Origin: Fimbriimonadaceae bacterium
Lineage (GTDB): Bacteria > Armatimonadota > Fimbriimonadia > Fimbriimonadales > Fimbriimonadaceae
Length of the DNA stretch: 64,000 nucleotides
Direction of reading: 5' to 3'
Assembly (NCBI GenBank): GCA_022843485.1
Contig: JALHNM010000001.1
Span: 620,001 to 684,000, forward strand
Below, one piece after another: positions 17,470 through 26,188 of the stretch. Every line of letters starts with the position of its first letter. Within the stretch, counting starts at the first letter, position 1. The position numbers and the translations under genes are program-made. A model generated the notes under the pieces. It was not told the DNA's origin. It did not search any database and worked only from the letters and a program-made list of their open reading frames with translations.

Positions 17470-18366
17470 TCAGCCACCGCTGGACGAGCCTGGGATCGGG
17501 TACTTCTCGATGAAGCGCAGCCGGCCGTCGGACGCCCGGATCGAGACCCAGACCCAGTCCCGGAGCCCCTTGACCCGCTCGCTGTAGGAGTCGGGGTCGA
17601 AGACCTGCATCTCGTAGACGTAGTCGCCGACCGGCGCCTCTTCGTAGGTCAACTCGAGCATCGACTCGACCTTCCGGGGGGGCTTCCAGCCCTCGGGCGT
17701 ATCCACTGCGAGCATCACGGGGAGTTTCTCGACCCAAGCCTTGGCACCGTACTTCTTCGCGACGGCGTCCTCCATGACCCTGCGGGCGTCCTCGAGAGGG
17801 ATCACCCTCGGCGGCTTCGCCGGGGATCGGGGGACGAACTGCGGGCCAAGCATCATCACCATCCGACCTGATCGGTGATCGATGAGAGCTACGGTCTGGT
17901 AGTGGAAAGATACGGGAACCCCGTGGTAGACGGGTACGAAATCCGCTTGGACCCCGAACCCTCGGACGAACGTGTCGTCCTGGTGCTCGACCGGCTGTAC
18001 CCTGCAAAAGTGGACATCCTGGATCGGGAAGCCCATGGCGTTCAAGCACCGGGTGGTGGGGGCCCGAAGTTTCGCATCGGGGAGCCTCTCTTCGGGGTCG
18101 AACGTCGTCGCGAGCGCCCCGTGGACCAGACTCGCCCCGACCATGCGTCCATCCGAGGTGCGGACCGACCCGCTGGCAAATCCAGAACTTATGTGCACGA
18201 ACGGATCGTCCGGACGCCTGTCCGAGACGCGTAAGGTCGCTGGGTCGAACTCCCGACCCACGGCGCGTCCCTCCTCGCCGCGGGCCATGGCGGCGAAGAC
18301 GGTCTTAGCCCGTTCGACCGGGTCCACGACCGGGGCCAGGAGCAGGAGGGCTAAGTGAGCGACCAT
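17470..18366 (-). CDS. Secreted protein of unknown function (PepSY-like layout)
   Basis: 298 residues from the ATG at 18366; a longer frame upstream is rejected because this start gives a short hydrophobic leader (MVAHLALLLLAPVV). The body contains repeated patterns such as VYHGVPVSFHYQTVALIDHR and IPLEDARRVMEDAV that recall PepSY/YPEB folds, where a beta strand pair precedes a helix. Layout resembles the two proteins at 22-24.7 kb, but I cannot show homology by eye. Function unknown. Convergent with the VWA gene. Confidence 0.7.
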   Translation of the reverse strand: MVAHLALLLLAPVVDPVERAKTVFAAMARGEEGRAVGREFDPATLRVSDRRPDDPFVHISSGFASGSVRTSDGRMVGASLVHGALATTFDPEERLPDAKLRAPTTRCLNAMGFPIQDVHFCRVQPVEHQDDTFVRGFGVQADFVPVYHGVPVSFHYQTVALIDHRSGRMVMMLGPQFVPRSPAKPPRVIPLEDARRVMEDAVAKKYGAKAWVEKLPVMLAVDTPEGWKPPRKVESMLELTYEEAPVGDYVYEMQVFDPDSYSERVKGLRDWVWVSIRASDGRLRFIEKYPIPGSSSGG

Positions 18367-18541
18367 AGAATGAGGACGTCTGTCCGGAGGGAGTGGTACT
18401 CCTGACAGTCGTCGCGGAGCGACCGACCCGTGGGGGCGGTGCGAGCCGCGCCGGGGCATGGGAACGGCGCGGAGAGCCTCAGGCAACTAGGCTAGTGGCG
18501 GCGTATTTATGGTAACAGGATCGCTTTTTAGGCCACGGATG

Positions 18542-18571
18542 TTGACATTTGGCATAACTCTGGCCCATAAT
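18542..18571 (+). promoter_or_regulatory. Sigma-70-type promoter of glutamine synthetase
   Basis: Consensus -35 TTGACA (18542-18547), 18-nt spacer, -10 CATAAT (18566-18571). The ATG at 18580 lies 8 nt after the -10 box, so the predicted first transcribed base is at or next to the A of ATG. Confidence 0.75.
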
Positions 18572-18579
18572 AGCCCATC

Positions 18580-20040
18580 ATGCACAGCGCGACCCCTCAC
18601 ACGCCGAGCCGACCGCTCAAGAACTTCCTCGAGATCCCTTACGACCAGCTCGAGGAGCTGAACCTGGAGGCTAAGGGACGGCAGCTCGCCCGGGAGGACT
18701 CGGGGGCGCTCCGCGAGCACTACTTGAAGTACCTGGCCGAGACGAAGGAGATCAAGGCGGTCACGGTCTGCTTCAGCGATATCGAGGGCCGGTTCCACAT
18801 GCTGGACTACGACAAGAAGTTCCTGCTGAAGTCGTGGGACAACCTGACGTTCGACGGGTCGAGCATCCGGGGCTTCAGCGTGGTGAGCGAGTCGGACCTG
18901 CGGCTGGCGGTGGACTGGGGGAGCTTCCGATGGTTGCCAAGCGACGTGTTCGGGCCGGGGAAGGTGATCGTATTCGGGCTGATCCTCGATCGGGACGGGG
19001 TGCCCTACTCGAGCGACATGCGCGGCCGGCTAAAGAGCCTGAGCGACGAGATGGCGGCGAAGGGGATGGTGGCGAACGTGGCGGTCGAGTGCGAGGGGTT
19101 CCTGTTCAACGGCCAGGACGCAGAGCAAGTCTACGACGGCAAGAAGGGGTTCGAACTGGTTCATACGGGGGGGTACTTCCACTGCCTTCCGAACGACCCG
19201 CTTAAGCTCTTCATCGATGCGTTAGCCGAGGCGCAGCGGGCGTTGGGGTTCGAGAACGAGAAGGATCACCCGGAGGTGGCCCCCAGCCAGTTCGAACTGA
19301 ACTACCAGTACACCGAGGCGCTGGTGGCGGCGGACCAGCTGCAGCTCTACAAGCTTACGGCCCGACAGGTCGCGGCGAACATGGACTGTACGGCGTCGTT
19401 CCTCCCTAAGCCGATCGCGGGGATCAACGGGAGCGGGATGCACACGAACCTTTCGATAAGCCAGGGAGGCAAAAACCTCATGTACGACGCGAAGGGGGAG
19501 GACGGGTTGAGCTCGTTCGCTTGGGACTTCGTGGACCGGCTCTTGAACAGTGCGAACGACATCTGCCTGGTCTTGAACCCGAGCGTGAACGCCTATCGGC
19601 GGCTCGACCCGAACTACGAAGCGCCGAACCAGATCAAGTCCTCGGCGGTGGATCGGACGTCGATGGTCCGTATCCCGTTAGGCAACGAAAAATCATCGCG
19701 GCTCGAGGTTCGGACGGTGGCCCCAGACGCGAACCCTTACCTCGCCTTCTATACGATCCTCCGCACCGGATTGGAGGGGCCGATGACGGAGAAGATCACC
19801 AGCGAGTCAAGGCGAACGCGGACACGGTTCTTGCCCGGGAACGTGTACGATGCTATGCGACACTTCAAGGGGAGCGAACTGGTCACATGGTTGCTTGGGG
19901 AGGCCCCGAAAGAGAAGTACTTAGAGCGTAAAGAGCGGGCCGCGGACCGGTGTCCGAGGGAATTGGGGGCGATGGTGAAGGAGCAGGAGATCCTGTTCCA
20001 CCACGAGGTGACGAACCAGTATCTGTGGTCGAAGTTCTGA
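18580..20040 (+). CDS. glnA: Glutamine synthetase (type I fold)
   Basis: 486 residues. Forms glutamine from glutamate, ammonia and ATP in the cytosol. Motifs: FDGSSIRGF near residue 92 (latch), VECEGFLF (metal Glu), [16 protein letters not shown] at about 276 (ATP/ammonium site), [12 protein letters not shown], and [18 protein letters not shown] near the C-terminus. I see no NLY-type adenylylation loop of the enterobacterial enzyme. The extra ~40 N-terminal residues before the beta-grasp domain are unusual. Preceded by a near-consensus promoter that leaves almost no 5' leader and by no Shine-Dalgarno sequence. Confidence 0.95.
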   Translation: MHSATPHTPSRPLKNFLEIPYDQLEELNLEAKGRQLAREDSGALREHYLKYLAETKEIKAVTVCFSDIEGRFHMLDYDKKFLLKSWDNLTFDGSSIRGFSVVSESDLRLAVDWGSFRWLPSDVFGPGKVIVFGLILDRDGVPYSSDMRGRLKSLSDEMAAKGMVANVAVECEGFLFNGQDAEQVYDGKKGFELVHTGGYFHCLPNDPLKLFIDALAEAQRALGFENEKDHPEVAPSQFELNYQYTEALVAADQLQLYKLTARQVAANMDCTASFLPKPIAGINGSGMHTNLSISQGGKNLMYDAKGEDGLSSFAWDFVDRLLNSANDICLVLNPSVNAYRRLDPNYEAPNQIKSSAVDRTSMVRIPLGNEKSSRLEVRTVAPDANPYLAFYTILRTGLEGPMTEKITSESRRTRTRFLPGNVYDAMRHFKGSELVTWLLGEAPKEKYLERKERAADRCPRELGAMVKEQEILFHHEVTNQYLWSKF

Positions 20041-20197
20041 GCCGGGGCTCAGGGTCGGAGGGTTTGGCCGGAGCGGGTGCGGCGGTCTCCGGCCGGGGGC
20101 CTGGTCTCGCGCCTCCGGTCTCGCTCTTCGACGGTGCGGGTGGGGCTGGGGCGGACTTCTGGAAGCTGTGAGCCCGGGAGGCAGATGGGCTCGCCGG

Positions 20198-20203
20198 TAC
20201 AAT
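20198..20203 (+). promoter_or_regulatory. -10 box (TACAAT) of typA
   Basis: TACAAT ends 13 nt before the ATG, leaving a predicted leader of only about 6 nt without a Shine-Dalgarno sequence. No good -35 is visible. Confidence 0.45.
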
Positions 20204-20216
20204 CCTGACCAACGCC

Positions 20217-22046
20217 ATGGCTGCCCCGAATATCCGCAACGTCGGCATCATCGCCCACGTCGACCATGGCAAGACGACCTTGGTCGACGCCATCTTCCGC
20301 CAATCGGGCATGTTCCGAGACAACGAGCACGTCGCCGACCGGGTCATGGACTCGAACGACCTCGAGCGGGAGCGCGGGATCACCATCCTCTCGAAGGTGG
20401 CGAGCTGTAGTTACCAGGGTACGAAGATCAATATCGTCGACACCCCGGGGCACGCCGACTTCGGGGGCGAGGTCGAGCGGGTCCTGAGCATGGTCGACGG
20501 GGTCCTGCTCATCGTCGATGCCTTCGAGGGGCCGATGCCACAGACGCGGTTCGTCCTCAAGAAGGCTTTCGACAACGGGCTCAAGCCGATCGTTTGCATC
20601 AATAAGGTGGATCGCGACAACGCCCGCCCCACCGACGTTTACGACCAGACGCTCGACCTCTTCATCGACCTCGGCTGCAGCGAGGAGGACCTCTTCTTCC
20701 CGCACCTTTACACGAGCGGGGCGGGCGGGTTCGCTCGGGCCGAGCCCAACGGGGGCGAGACCGATATGCGGTTGCTCTTCGAGGCGATCGTCAACCACGT
20801 CCCTGCGCCAAAGGTCCAACAAGAGGGCCCGCTGAGGATGCAGGTCAATAACCTCGACTACAGCGACTATCTGGGGCGCATGTTCGGCGGTAAAGTGATC
20901 CGGGGCCGCGTCCGGGTGGGAGACCGGCTGACTCGCGTCGGCGAGACCAAGCAAGACAGCTTCAATGTCACGAAGGTCTGGACGTACCAAGGGCTTAAGC
21001 TCACCGAAGTCGAAGAAGTCGAAGCGGGTGAGATCGCGATGATGTCCGGCCTCGACGAGGTGATCATCGGCGACAGTATCTGCGACGCTCAGTTCGTGGA
21101 GCCGCTTCCCAGGATCGAGGTCGAACCATCGACCTTGACCATGAACTTCTTCGCGAACAGCAGCCCGATGGCCGGTAAGGACGGCGGGAAGTTCTTGACG
21201 ATCCACAAGATCAGGGAGAGGCTCGAAAAGGAGGAGAAGGTCAGTGTCACCCTCAAGATCGACCGCACCGCCGCCGCCGACACGGTGAAAGTCGCCGCCC
21301 GGGGCGAGATGCAGCTCTCGGTCCTGATCGAAACGATGCGCCGCGAAGGTTACGAGCTCGCGATCGCCCGCCCACAGGTGATCTTTAAGGAGAACGATAT
21401 GGGGAAACGGCTCGAGCCCGTCGAGCGTCTGACCCTCGAGTTCGACGACGAGGCGATGGGTGGCGTTATGGAAGAGCTCGCCCGAAGAAAGGCCGAGATC
21501 GAGGATATGGCGCCGCTCGGAAACGGGCGCACCAAGATCGTCGCCTCCATCCCCACCCGCGGCCTTATCGGCTTCCGTACCGTCTATCTCACGCTGAGCC
21601 GTGGCTCCGGGCTTATGGGCTCGATCTTCGAAGGGTACGAGGTCTTCCGCGGGGACGTGCAGAGCAGGATCCAGGGCTCGCTCATCGCTAAAGACCCGGG
21701 GAAGCTGACGCGATACGCCTACGAAGGGGTGCAAGAGCGAGGCACGTTCTTCTACCCGGTCGGCACCGAGGTCTATGCCGGGATGATCGTCGGCGCGTGT
21801 AGCCGGGACGAGGACATGGTCGTGAACGTGACGCTGCAGAAGGCGGCGACGAACATGCGCAGCGCGAACGCCGACGCCACCACGGTGCTCGACCCTCACC
21901 GCGAGTTCTCGCTCGAACAGGCCCTGTCCTGGCTCCGCGACGACGAGCTGCTCGAAGTCACACCGAAACAGCTCCGCTTCCGCAAGAAGATCCTCGACCA
22001 CAGCGAGCGTCGCGTCGCCGAGCGAAAGGCTGCGGCTGTCAGCTAA
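20217..22046 (+). CDS. typA: Ribosome-associated GTPase TypA/BipA
   Basis: 609 residues, the usual length. G1 [13 protein letters not shown] (residues 13-25), G2 region [10 protein letters not shown]3 [14 protein letters not shown] and G4 NKVD are all present, followed by EF-G-like domains II, III and V and the BipA-specific C-terminal domain ([31 protein letters not shown]). It assists 50S assembly and stress adaptation. Confidence 0.96.
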   Translation: MAAPNIRNVGIIAHVDHGKTTLVDAIFRQSGMFRDNEHVADRVMDSNDLERERGITILSKVASCSYQGTKINIVDTPGHADFGGEVERVLSMVDGVLLIVDAFEGPMPQTRFVLKKAFDNGLKPIVCINKVDRDNARPTDVYDQTLDLFIDLGCSEEDLFFPHLYTSGAGGFARAEPNGGETDMRLLFEAIVNHVPAPKVQQEGPLRMQVNNLDYSDYLGRMFGGKVIRGRVRVGDRLTRVGETKQDSFNVTKVWTYQGLKLTEVEEVEAGEIAMMSGLDEVIIGDSICDAQFVEPLPRIEVEPSTLTMNFFANSSPMAGKDGGKFLTIHKIRERLEKEEKVSVTLKIDRTAAADTVKVAARGEMQLSVLIETMRREGYELAIARPQVIFKENDMGKRLEPVERLTLEFDDEAMGGVMEELARRKAEIEDMAPLGNGRTKIVASIPTRGLIGFRTVYLTLSRGSGLMGSIFEGYEVFRGDVQSRIQGSLIAKDPGKLTRYAYEGVQERGTFFYPVGTEVYAGMIVGACSRDEDMVVNVTLQKAATNMRSANADATTVLDPHREFSLEQALSWLRDDELLEVTPKQLRFRKKILDHSERRVAERKAAAVS

Positions 22047-22070
22047 CCAGGCCTGGGTGGCGCCTGGCTT
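22047..22070. terminator. Possible terminator between convergent genes
   Basis: CCAGGC, 9-nt loop, GCCTGG, then CTTTG, starting right after the typA stop. Short stem and weak U-tract. Confidence 0.4.
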
Positions 22071-22076
22071 TGTCGG

Positions 22077-23258
22077 TCATCGTGTCGCCGGTTGACCCGG
22101 CCCAATCTGCACGGCGAAGCGCTCCCCGCCTACCTTCACACTCTGCAGAAGAGGGTCGTAGTGGGCCCGAAAGAGTCGATTGCCCTGTACGAGCGTGACG
22201 GGCATTCCGGGGCTCGACGCGAGGGTCTCATCTGTGCGCGGGTCGCGGGACACGACGAACAGCGTTCGCCCCGGAGAGCCGAAGATCGTCGCCGGTTCGG
22301 CAGGCGAAAACCCGGTTCGGGCAGGTGTGCGGGAGCGCTCGCAATCCCGGCCGGAGAGCGCGGCGCGAGCCAAGCGGGGATCGACGAAGGGCGTCATCTT
22401 CCCGTTCACGGCGTCGAAGATCGCGTCGGTGATCACCCCGTACGCCCCGCGTTCTTGCGACCAAGACGAGAGGTCGCAGACCGTGACTCTGTACTGGAGA
22501 GTGAACTCGGCGCGATCCCGCGCCTCCGCGAGCCAAGGATCGAGCTTACCGAGGACCTCCTGAACCGACCTGTACTCGACGGGGTGGACCCGGATCTCGA
22601 TCTCTGGCCACATCCCTTCGGTCGAGAGGGCCTGTCGAGCCCCCCGCTCCCAGACCTCGGCGGGCGAGAGCTGGGGTTCGTCGGGCCCCCGGAATCCGAT
22701 TCGTGCCATGGGGACCACAAACGACCCCACAAGACCGGAGCGCGGATCGATCTCCACCATGCCGACCCGAGGTACGAGGTGCCGTCTTCCATCTGGGTTC
22801 GGCTCGAACCAGAAATCGAAGTTGCCCCGAATCGTCTCGTGCTCGCCGGGCATGGGTACGAGGTCGAGGTCGGGACGGACGTTCCTCAGTGCTCGGTGCG
22901 CAGCGGCGAGAGCCGTCGCCCGGTCGAGGGGCGCGGGCCCTTCACGCTCCGGTGCGGCGAAGTAGAACGAGACGAGGCCGGTCTTGCGCCTGAACCCGAT
23001 GAAGCAGTAGCCCCAGTCGAATGTGACTCGACTCTTGTCCATAATCAGTAGGTAAGGCAGGCTGTCCCGAACGTAAGGCTTGTGATCGGGGTCGAGCAAT
23101 GCCTCGGCGACATCGCGCCCCCTTACGAGCAGCTCCTCCTTTGACCAAGGGGCGGTCATCGCGGGTTCGATGTCGTCGAACGGTATCCGCTTGAGGAACT
23201 CGGACTTGTCCTGTGTCGTGAAGACGGTAAGGAGTGTGAGGATTGTGTTGGCAGTCAT
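22077..23258 (-). CDS. Uncharacterised exported protein, paralogue A
   Basis: 393 residues from the ATG at 23258. The start overlaps the stop of a remnant reading frame (ATGA), exactly as in the neighbouring gene pair. The N-terminus is weakly hydrophobic (MTANTILTLLTVFT), so export is likely but not certain. A central part has two PepSY-like units (WGYCFIGFRRKTGLVSFYFA; PRVGMVEIDPRSGLVGSF). A segment near residue 225 (EIRVHPVEYRSVQEVLGKL, then YRVTVCDLS and DAIFDAVNGKM) aligns by eye with the protein encoded at 23402-24670 (PLSYRPV, NDLATYDP, YMDAVTGEV). The tail (VTLVQGNRLFRAHYD) resembles copper-amine-oxidase-N-like repeats. Function unknown. Confidence 0.72.
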   Translation of the reverse strand: MTANTILTLLTVFTTQDKSEFLKRIPFDDIEPAMTAPWSKEELLVRGRDVAEALLDPDHKPYVRDSLPYLLIMDKSRVTFDWGYCFIGFRRKTGLVSFYFAAPEREGPAPLDRATALAAAHRALRNVRPDLDLVPMPGEHETIRGNFDFWFEPNPDGRRHLVPRVGMVEIDPRSGLVGSFVVPMARIGFRGPDEPQLSPAEVWERGARQALSTEGMWPEIEIRVHPVEYRSVQEVLGKLDPWLAEARDRAEFTLQYRVTVCDLSSWSQERGAYGVITDAIFDAVNGKMTPFVDPRLARAALSGRDCERSRTPARTGFSPAEPATIFGSPGRTLFVVSRDPRTDETLASSPGMPVTLVQGNRLFRAHYDPLLQSVKVGGERFAVQIGPGQPATR

Positions 23259-23395
23259 GGGAGCCTCAAGTACCAAGTCTGAGCAGAGCCCATCGGCGGG
23301 TCACCTGGTCGTCGGTAGACCCGGTACATTGTAGCGTCCGGATCGCCGAGCGCAACGCTTCTACAATCGGCTAGCTTACCGGCGAGAGCCCTTCA
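23255..23395 (-). pseudogene. Remnant C-terminal tail of the 24667-26022 protein
   Basis: Between in-frame stops, the minus strand reads a 45-codon fragment ending TMYRVYRRPGDPP, then QTWYLRLP and stop. The intact gene at 24667-26022 ends TMKRVYRRPIDPP, then PSWYLTLP and stop. In both places the final TGA overlaps the ATG of a downstream paralogue. This is direct evidence of a segmental duplication followed by loss of the upstream gene body. No start codon or ribosome-binding site supports translation of the fragment itself. Confidence 0.75.
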
Positions 23396-23401
23396 CGTCG
23401 A

Positions 23402-24670
23402 TCAGCGGGCCCTCCAGGCCTTCCTTCCCACTACGTTTCCTAAGGTTTCTGGCCCCAGACCTCGCAGGGCTGAACTCAGTGAATCAGAAGGCACGTAGGA
23501 TCGCCCGCCGAACAGGATCGTTCCGGCGGTCGCCGACCAATTCGCCTGATCGAAGCATGTGCCGACTGCCATCCAAACGGGGGTCGCCGTTATTCGCTGG
23601 AACCACCCAGCCGGAGCCTTGGCAGGGACGAGGTGCCAGGCCGATTCCGTCTTCCAACCGTCCGCGCCCCTCACCGCCACTTCGCCCGTGACGATCGGGG
23701 CCTCGGCCACTCGTGATTGCTCGACTCGCACTTCGGTGCGGAGAAGGGCGGGGATGTTGATGGAGGGAACACCTAGCTCGGAAAGCAGGAAGACCTCACC
23801 TGTCACTGCATCCATATATCCAGGGTCGATCCAATCGGAGCGCCCCAGCTTCGGGTCATAAGTGGCAAGGTCGTTCACGTGGACGACACGCTGAAGAATC
23901 AGGGCTCCAGACGCCATCGCCTCGGCAGCCCTCCGGCTCCGCTTGGCTAAGCACTTACTGACCGGTCGGTAACTCAGGGGTGCAAAGCTCACTTTGGCGG
24001 CCCTGAAGAAGGCCCCGTTCTTGATGTACTCGTCAGCGATGAGGCGAGTCGTCTCTTCGTCCGAGAACGGCGACTCGTCTGGTCCGGACACAGTAGGCAT
24101 CCTATGGCTCGCGGTAAGTGACACCAGGTCACCGAAGGTGCGCTCTACCGTGACCTCGGCGATAGGAGGCATGTCCTGCTTACGGCCCTCGACCTTCATG
24201 TTGAAGACGACCGTGAAGCGATTTCCTGGTGCGTCTTCTCGGACGGTGTCAAACGTGACCGAGAGGTCTGGCCTGACGCGATGAAGCTGATGAAGCGCTC
24301 TTGCCTTGCTCTTTTCGAGCGACAGGTTTGGTGCCGGCTCGTATTCGGTCGACACCTGGATCCCCCACACCCCGAGCGACTCCAGATTTATTGAGGCTGA
24401 GTAGCCTTCCCAGTACAGATCGATAGCCTCGTGCTCCGATCTCAAATGAACGACGGGGATTGAGTTTCTGACACGTACGCTTAGCTGGGTTAGGCGCCCT
24501 TGGTCGTCCAGATTCTCCAACGCTCGAAGGGCGACCGCTATCACGTCTGCCTTAGTACGCGGGGACAACCGAGACTCCTCGACCGTGTCCCAGCTCTCGA
24601 ACGGCGCATCCCACTGAGCACCTGCGAGCGGACAGGTCAACAGCAAGAAGAGGAGGAAAGTTTGCTTCAT
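23402..24670 (-). CDS. Uncharacterised exported protein, paralogue B
   Basis: 422 residues. The ATG at 24670 overlaps the stop of the upstream gene (ATGA). A clear signal peptide (KQTFLLFLLLTCPLAGAQ). Middle region has PepSY-like strands (IDLYWEGYSASINLES; LEKSKARALHQLHRVRPDL) and shares segments with the paralogue at 22077-23258. The C-terminal part includes TILFGGRSYVPSDSLSSAL, again reminiscent of a copper-amine-oxidase-N-like repeat. Base composition is less GC-rich than the surroundings. Function unknown; coupling implies it acts with the upstream secreted protein. Confidence 0.75.
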   Translation of the reverse strand: MKQTFLLFLLLTCPLAGAQWDAPFESWDTVEESRLSPRTKADVIAVALRALENLDDQGRLTQLSVRVRNSIPVVHLRSEHEAIDLYWEGYSASINLESLGVWGIQVSTEYEPAPNLSLEKSKARALHQLHRVRPDLSVTFDTVREDAPGNRFTVVFNMKVEGRKQDMPPIAEVTVERTFGDLVSLTASHRMPTVSGPDESPFSDEETTRLIADEYIKNGAFFRAAKVSFAPLSYRPVSKCLAKRSRRAAEAMASGALILQRVVHVNDLATYDPKLGRSDWIDPGYMDAVTGEVFLLSELGVPSINIPALLRTEVRVEQSRVAEAPIVTGEVAVRGADGWKTESAWHLVPAKAPAGWFQRITATPVWMAVGTCFDQANWSATAGTILFGGRSYVPSDSLSSALRGLGPETLGNVVGRKAWRAR

Positions 24671-26022
24671 GGGAGTGTCAAGTACCAAGACGGGCTTGCG
24701 GCGGAAGGGGGGTCGATCGGGCGACGGTACACTCGTTTCATCGTAGATCGGGGGTCGCCCGCGAGACCCGCCGGCAAGTAGAGCAGTTGAGCCCCTGCAA
24801 CCCGTCTAGGGGGGAAGTGCCGGTTCGCCGCATCGAGTGCCGCTTGTGCCGTTACGACCGGAAGGGTTGCGCTTCCAGTCGGGGAAACGCCCATACCTTG
24901 TAAGACCCTGTTGAAGTGCATCCGCAGGCTGCCTTTAGGGACCGCTGGGTCTGCCGTAAGGTCTTCAAACAAGTCCAAGATCGTGAGGGGTAGCAGCCCG
25001 TCTTCTCCGCCGCTCGAGTTCGGCTTAAGGAACGAGACAACGTCTTGATCGAAACCGATCAAGAACCGGCTCCACGTAATGGGATCGTTCGTGACAGCCT
25101 CGGGCAAGTTGAATGCGTCCAAGACGTCGGGGCCGCCGCCTAGAGTGCCACAAGCGTAAAGAAACACCCAGTTCGGTGAGGGAAGGATCCGCTGTGAGGT
25201 CACGGCGCTCTCTATGGTCGCCCACGGCATGTATCCGACTTGGCCCTGTGAGATGGTCTTTGAGTCGTTAAGTCCCTGCGATGTCCCGTGTGTGCTCGCG
25301 TAGACAGACGTTGCATGCTTCAATGCCGCCCCGATCTGGAATTGGTCAGAATGGGGAGCGGGCACGAGGTTGAGATGGTTCAAGTTCGACACGATGGCAG
25401 CCCTGAACGCCAGGACTTCGAACTCAGACATATCCTTGAGAGTCGGTAGGTTCGTCAGGCCGTTGATCGGTGGCCTGTCGTCTTCGTTACCCCAACTCAA
25501 CTCCGCATTATAGGCGCTGAGATCCGCTGTGGTCTCGACAGTCTCGGTGCCGTCGGGGATCTCGTCGCCGTCGGGGAGGAAGAGGTCGAACTCGACCTTG
25601 ACCGAGAGCGTGACGGTCGAACCGTGGGGGAACCGGGTACTGGCGAACCGGGCGCGGCCGGTGCCGGAGGCGCTGGGTGGGAGGCCGGCGAAGGTCGTCC
25701 AGACCATATCGTCCGAGTCGGCGATCTTTCCGGTGATCTTCTTTATCTTAACGCCCGACCAAGGGTCCGACCCTTGGTAGTTTGCCCCGGTGTTCCCCTG
25801 GCCGTTGAACGAGACGTTGACGGCGGTGCCGCTGACCTTGAGCCCGGCCGCCAGCGGTCCCCAGTGGGGGTCGGTGCCCAGCGACGCGGTCAGCGTCATG
25901 TTCCTGTTCGTGACGGTCTTCTGGCCGTAGGGGTCGCTCGCGTGCACCGCCTGAGGTGCGAGCGCGGTCACCAGCGCGGCAAAGGCCGTTGCGACGGTCT
26001 TGAAGGTTGCGAGCCTTGCCAT
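24667..26022 (-). CDS. Secreted protein with caspase-like (clan CD) His/Cys motifs
   Basis: 451 residues with a signal peptide ending near AVHASD. The N-terminal half (to about 185) is a beta-rich, Ig-like region. The second half contains ALKHATSVYASTHGTSQG and, about 45 residues later, WVFLYACGTLGGG. This His-Gly then Ala-Cys-Gly spacing after hydrophobic strands is what clan CD peptidases (caspases, gingipains, CHAT) show around their catalytic dyad. I infer a possible cysteine peptidase fold; no family is recognised and the similarity is motif-level only. Short C-terminal tail RVYRRPIDPP is duplicated downstream as a remnant. Translationally coupled to the next gene. Confidence 0.7.
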   Translation of the reverse strand: MARLATFKTVATAFAALVTALAPQAVHASDPYGQKTVTNRNMTLTASLGTDPHWGPLAAGLKVSGTAVNVSFNGQGNTGANYQGSDPWSGVKIKKITGKIADSDDMVWTTFAGLPPSASGTGRARFASTRFPHGSTVTLSVKVEFDLFLPDGDEIPDGTETVETTADLSAYNAELSWGNEDDRPPINGLTNLPTLKDMSEFEVLAFRAAIVSNLNHLNLVPAPHSDQFQIGAALKHATSVYASTHGTSQGLNDSKTISQGQVGYMPWATIESAVTSQRILPSPNWVFLYACGTLGGGPDVLDAFNLPEAVTNDPITWSRFLIGFDQDVVSFLKPNSSGGEDGLLPLTILDLFEDLTADPAVPKGSLRMHFNRVLQGMGVSPTGSATLPVVTAQAALDAANRHFPPRRVAGAQLLYLPAGLAGDPRSTMKRVYRRPIDPPSAASPSWYLTLP

Positions 26023-26028
26023 GGATCG

Positions 26029-26034
26029 ACAGTA
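26029..26034 (-). promoter_or_regulatory. -10 box (TACTGT), leaderless start of 24667-26022 gene
   Basis: On the minus strand TACTGT is followed by six bases (cgatcc) and the ATG at 26022. No Shine-Dalgarno sequence. Confidence 0.55.
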
Positions 26035-26176
26035 CCGCGCCTGGGGGGGGGTGTCAAGAGTTTCTCCAAAGTTTCTTGGTGGGGTGTCGTGGACGGGTTG
26101 GACTTTGTGGACTGGGTGGGCGGGGAGGGGGAGGCGGGGGTTGGCCCTGGCAGGCCGGGGGATGGGGGTGCCGGGC

Positions 26177-26182
26177 TAGAAT
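26177..26182 (+). promoter_or_regulatory. -10 box (TAGAAT), leaderless start of GH57 gene
   Basis: TAGAAT, six bases (agggtg), then ATG at 26189. Confidence 0.6.
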
Positions 26183-26188
26183 AGGGTG

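Noticed and set aside
22077-26022. Antiphage defence island
   Set aside because: The genes encode mostly exported proteins; no nuclease, helicase, toxin or known defence motif was seen. The caspase-like motif alone is not enough.
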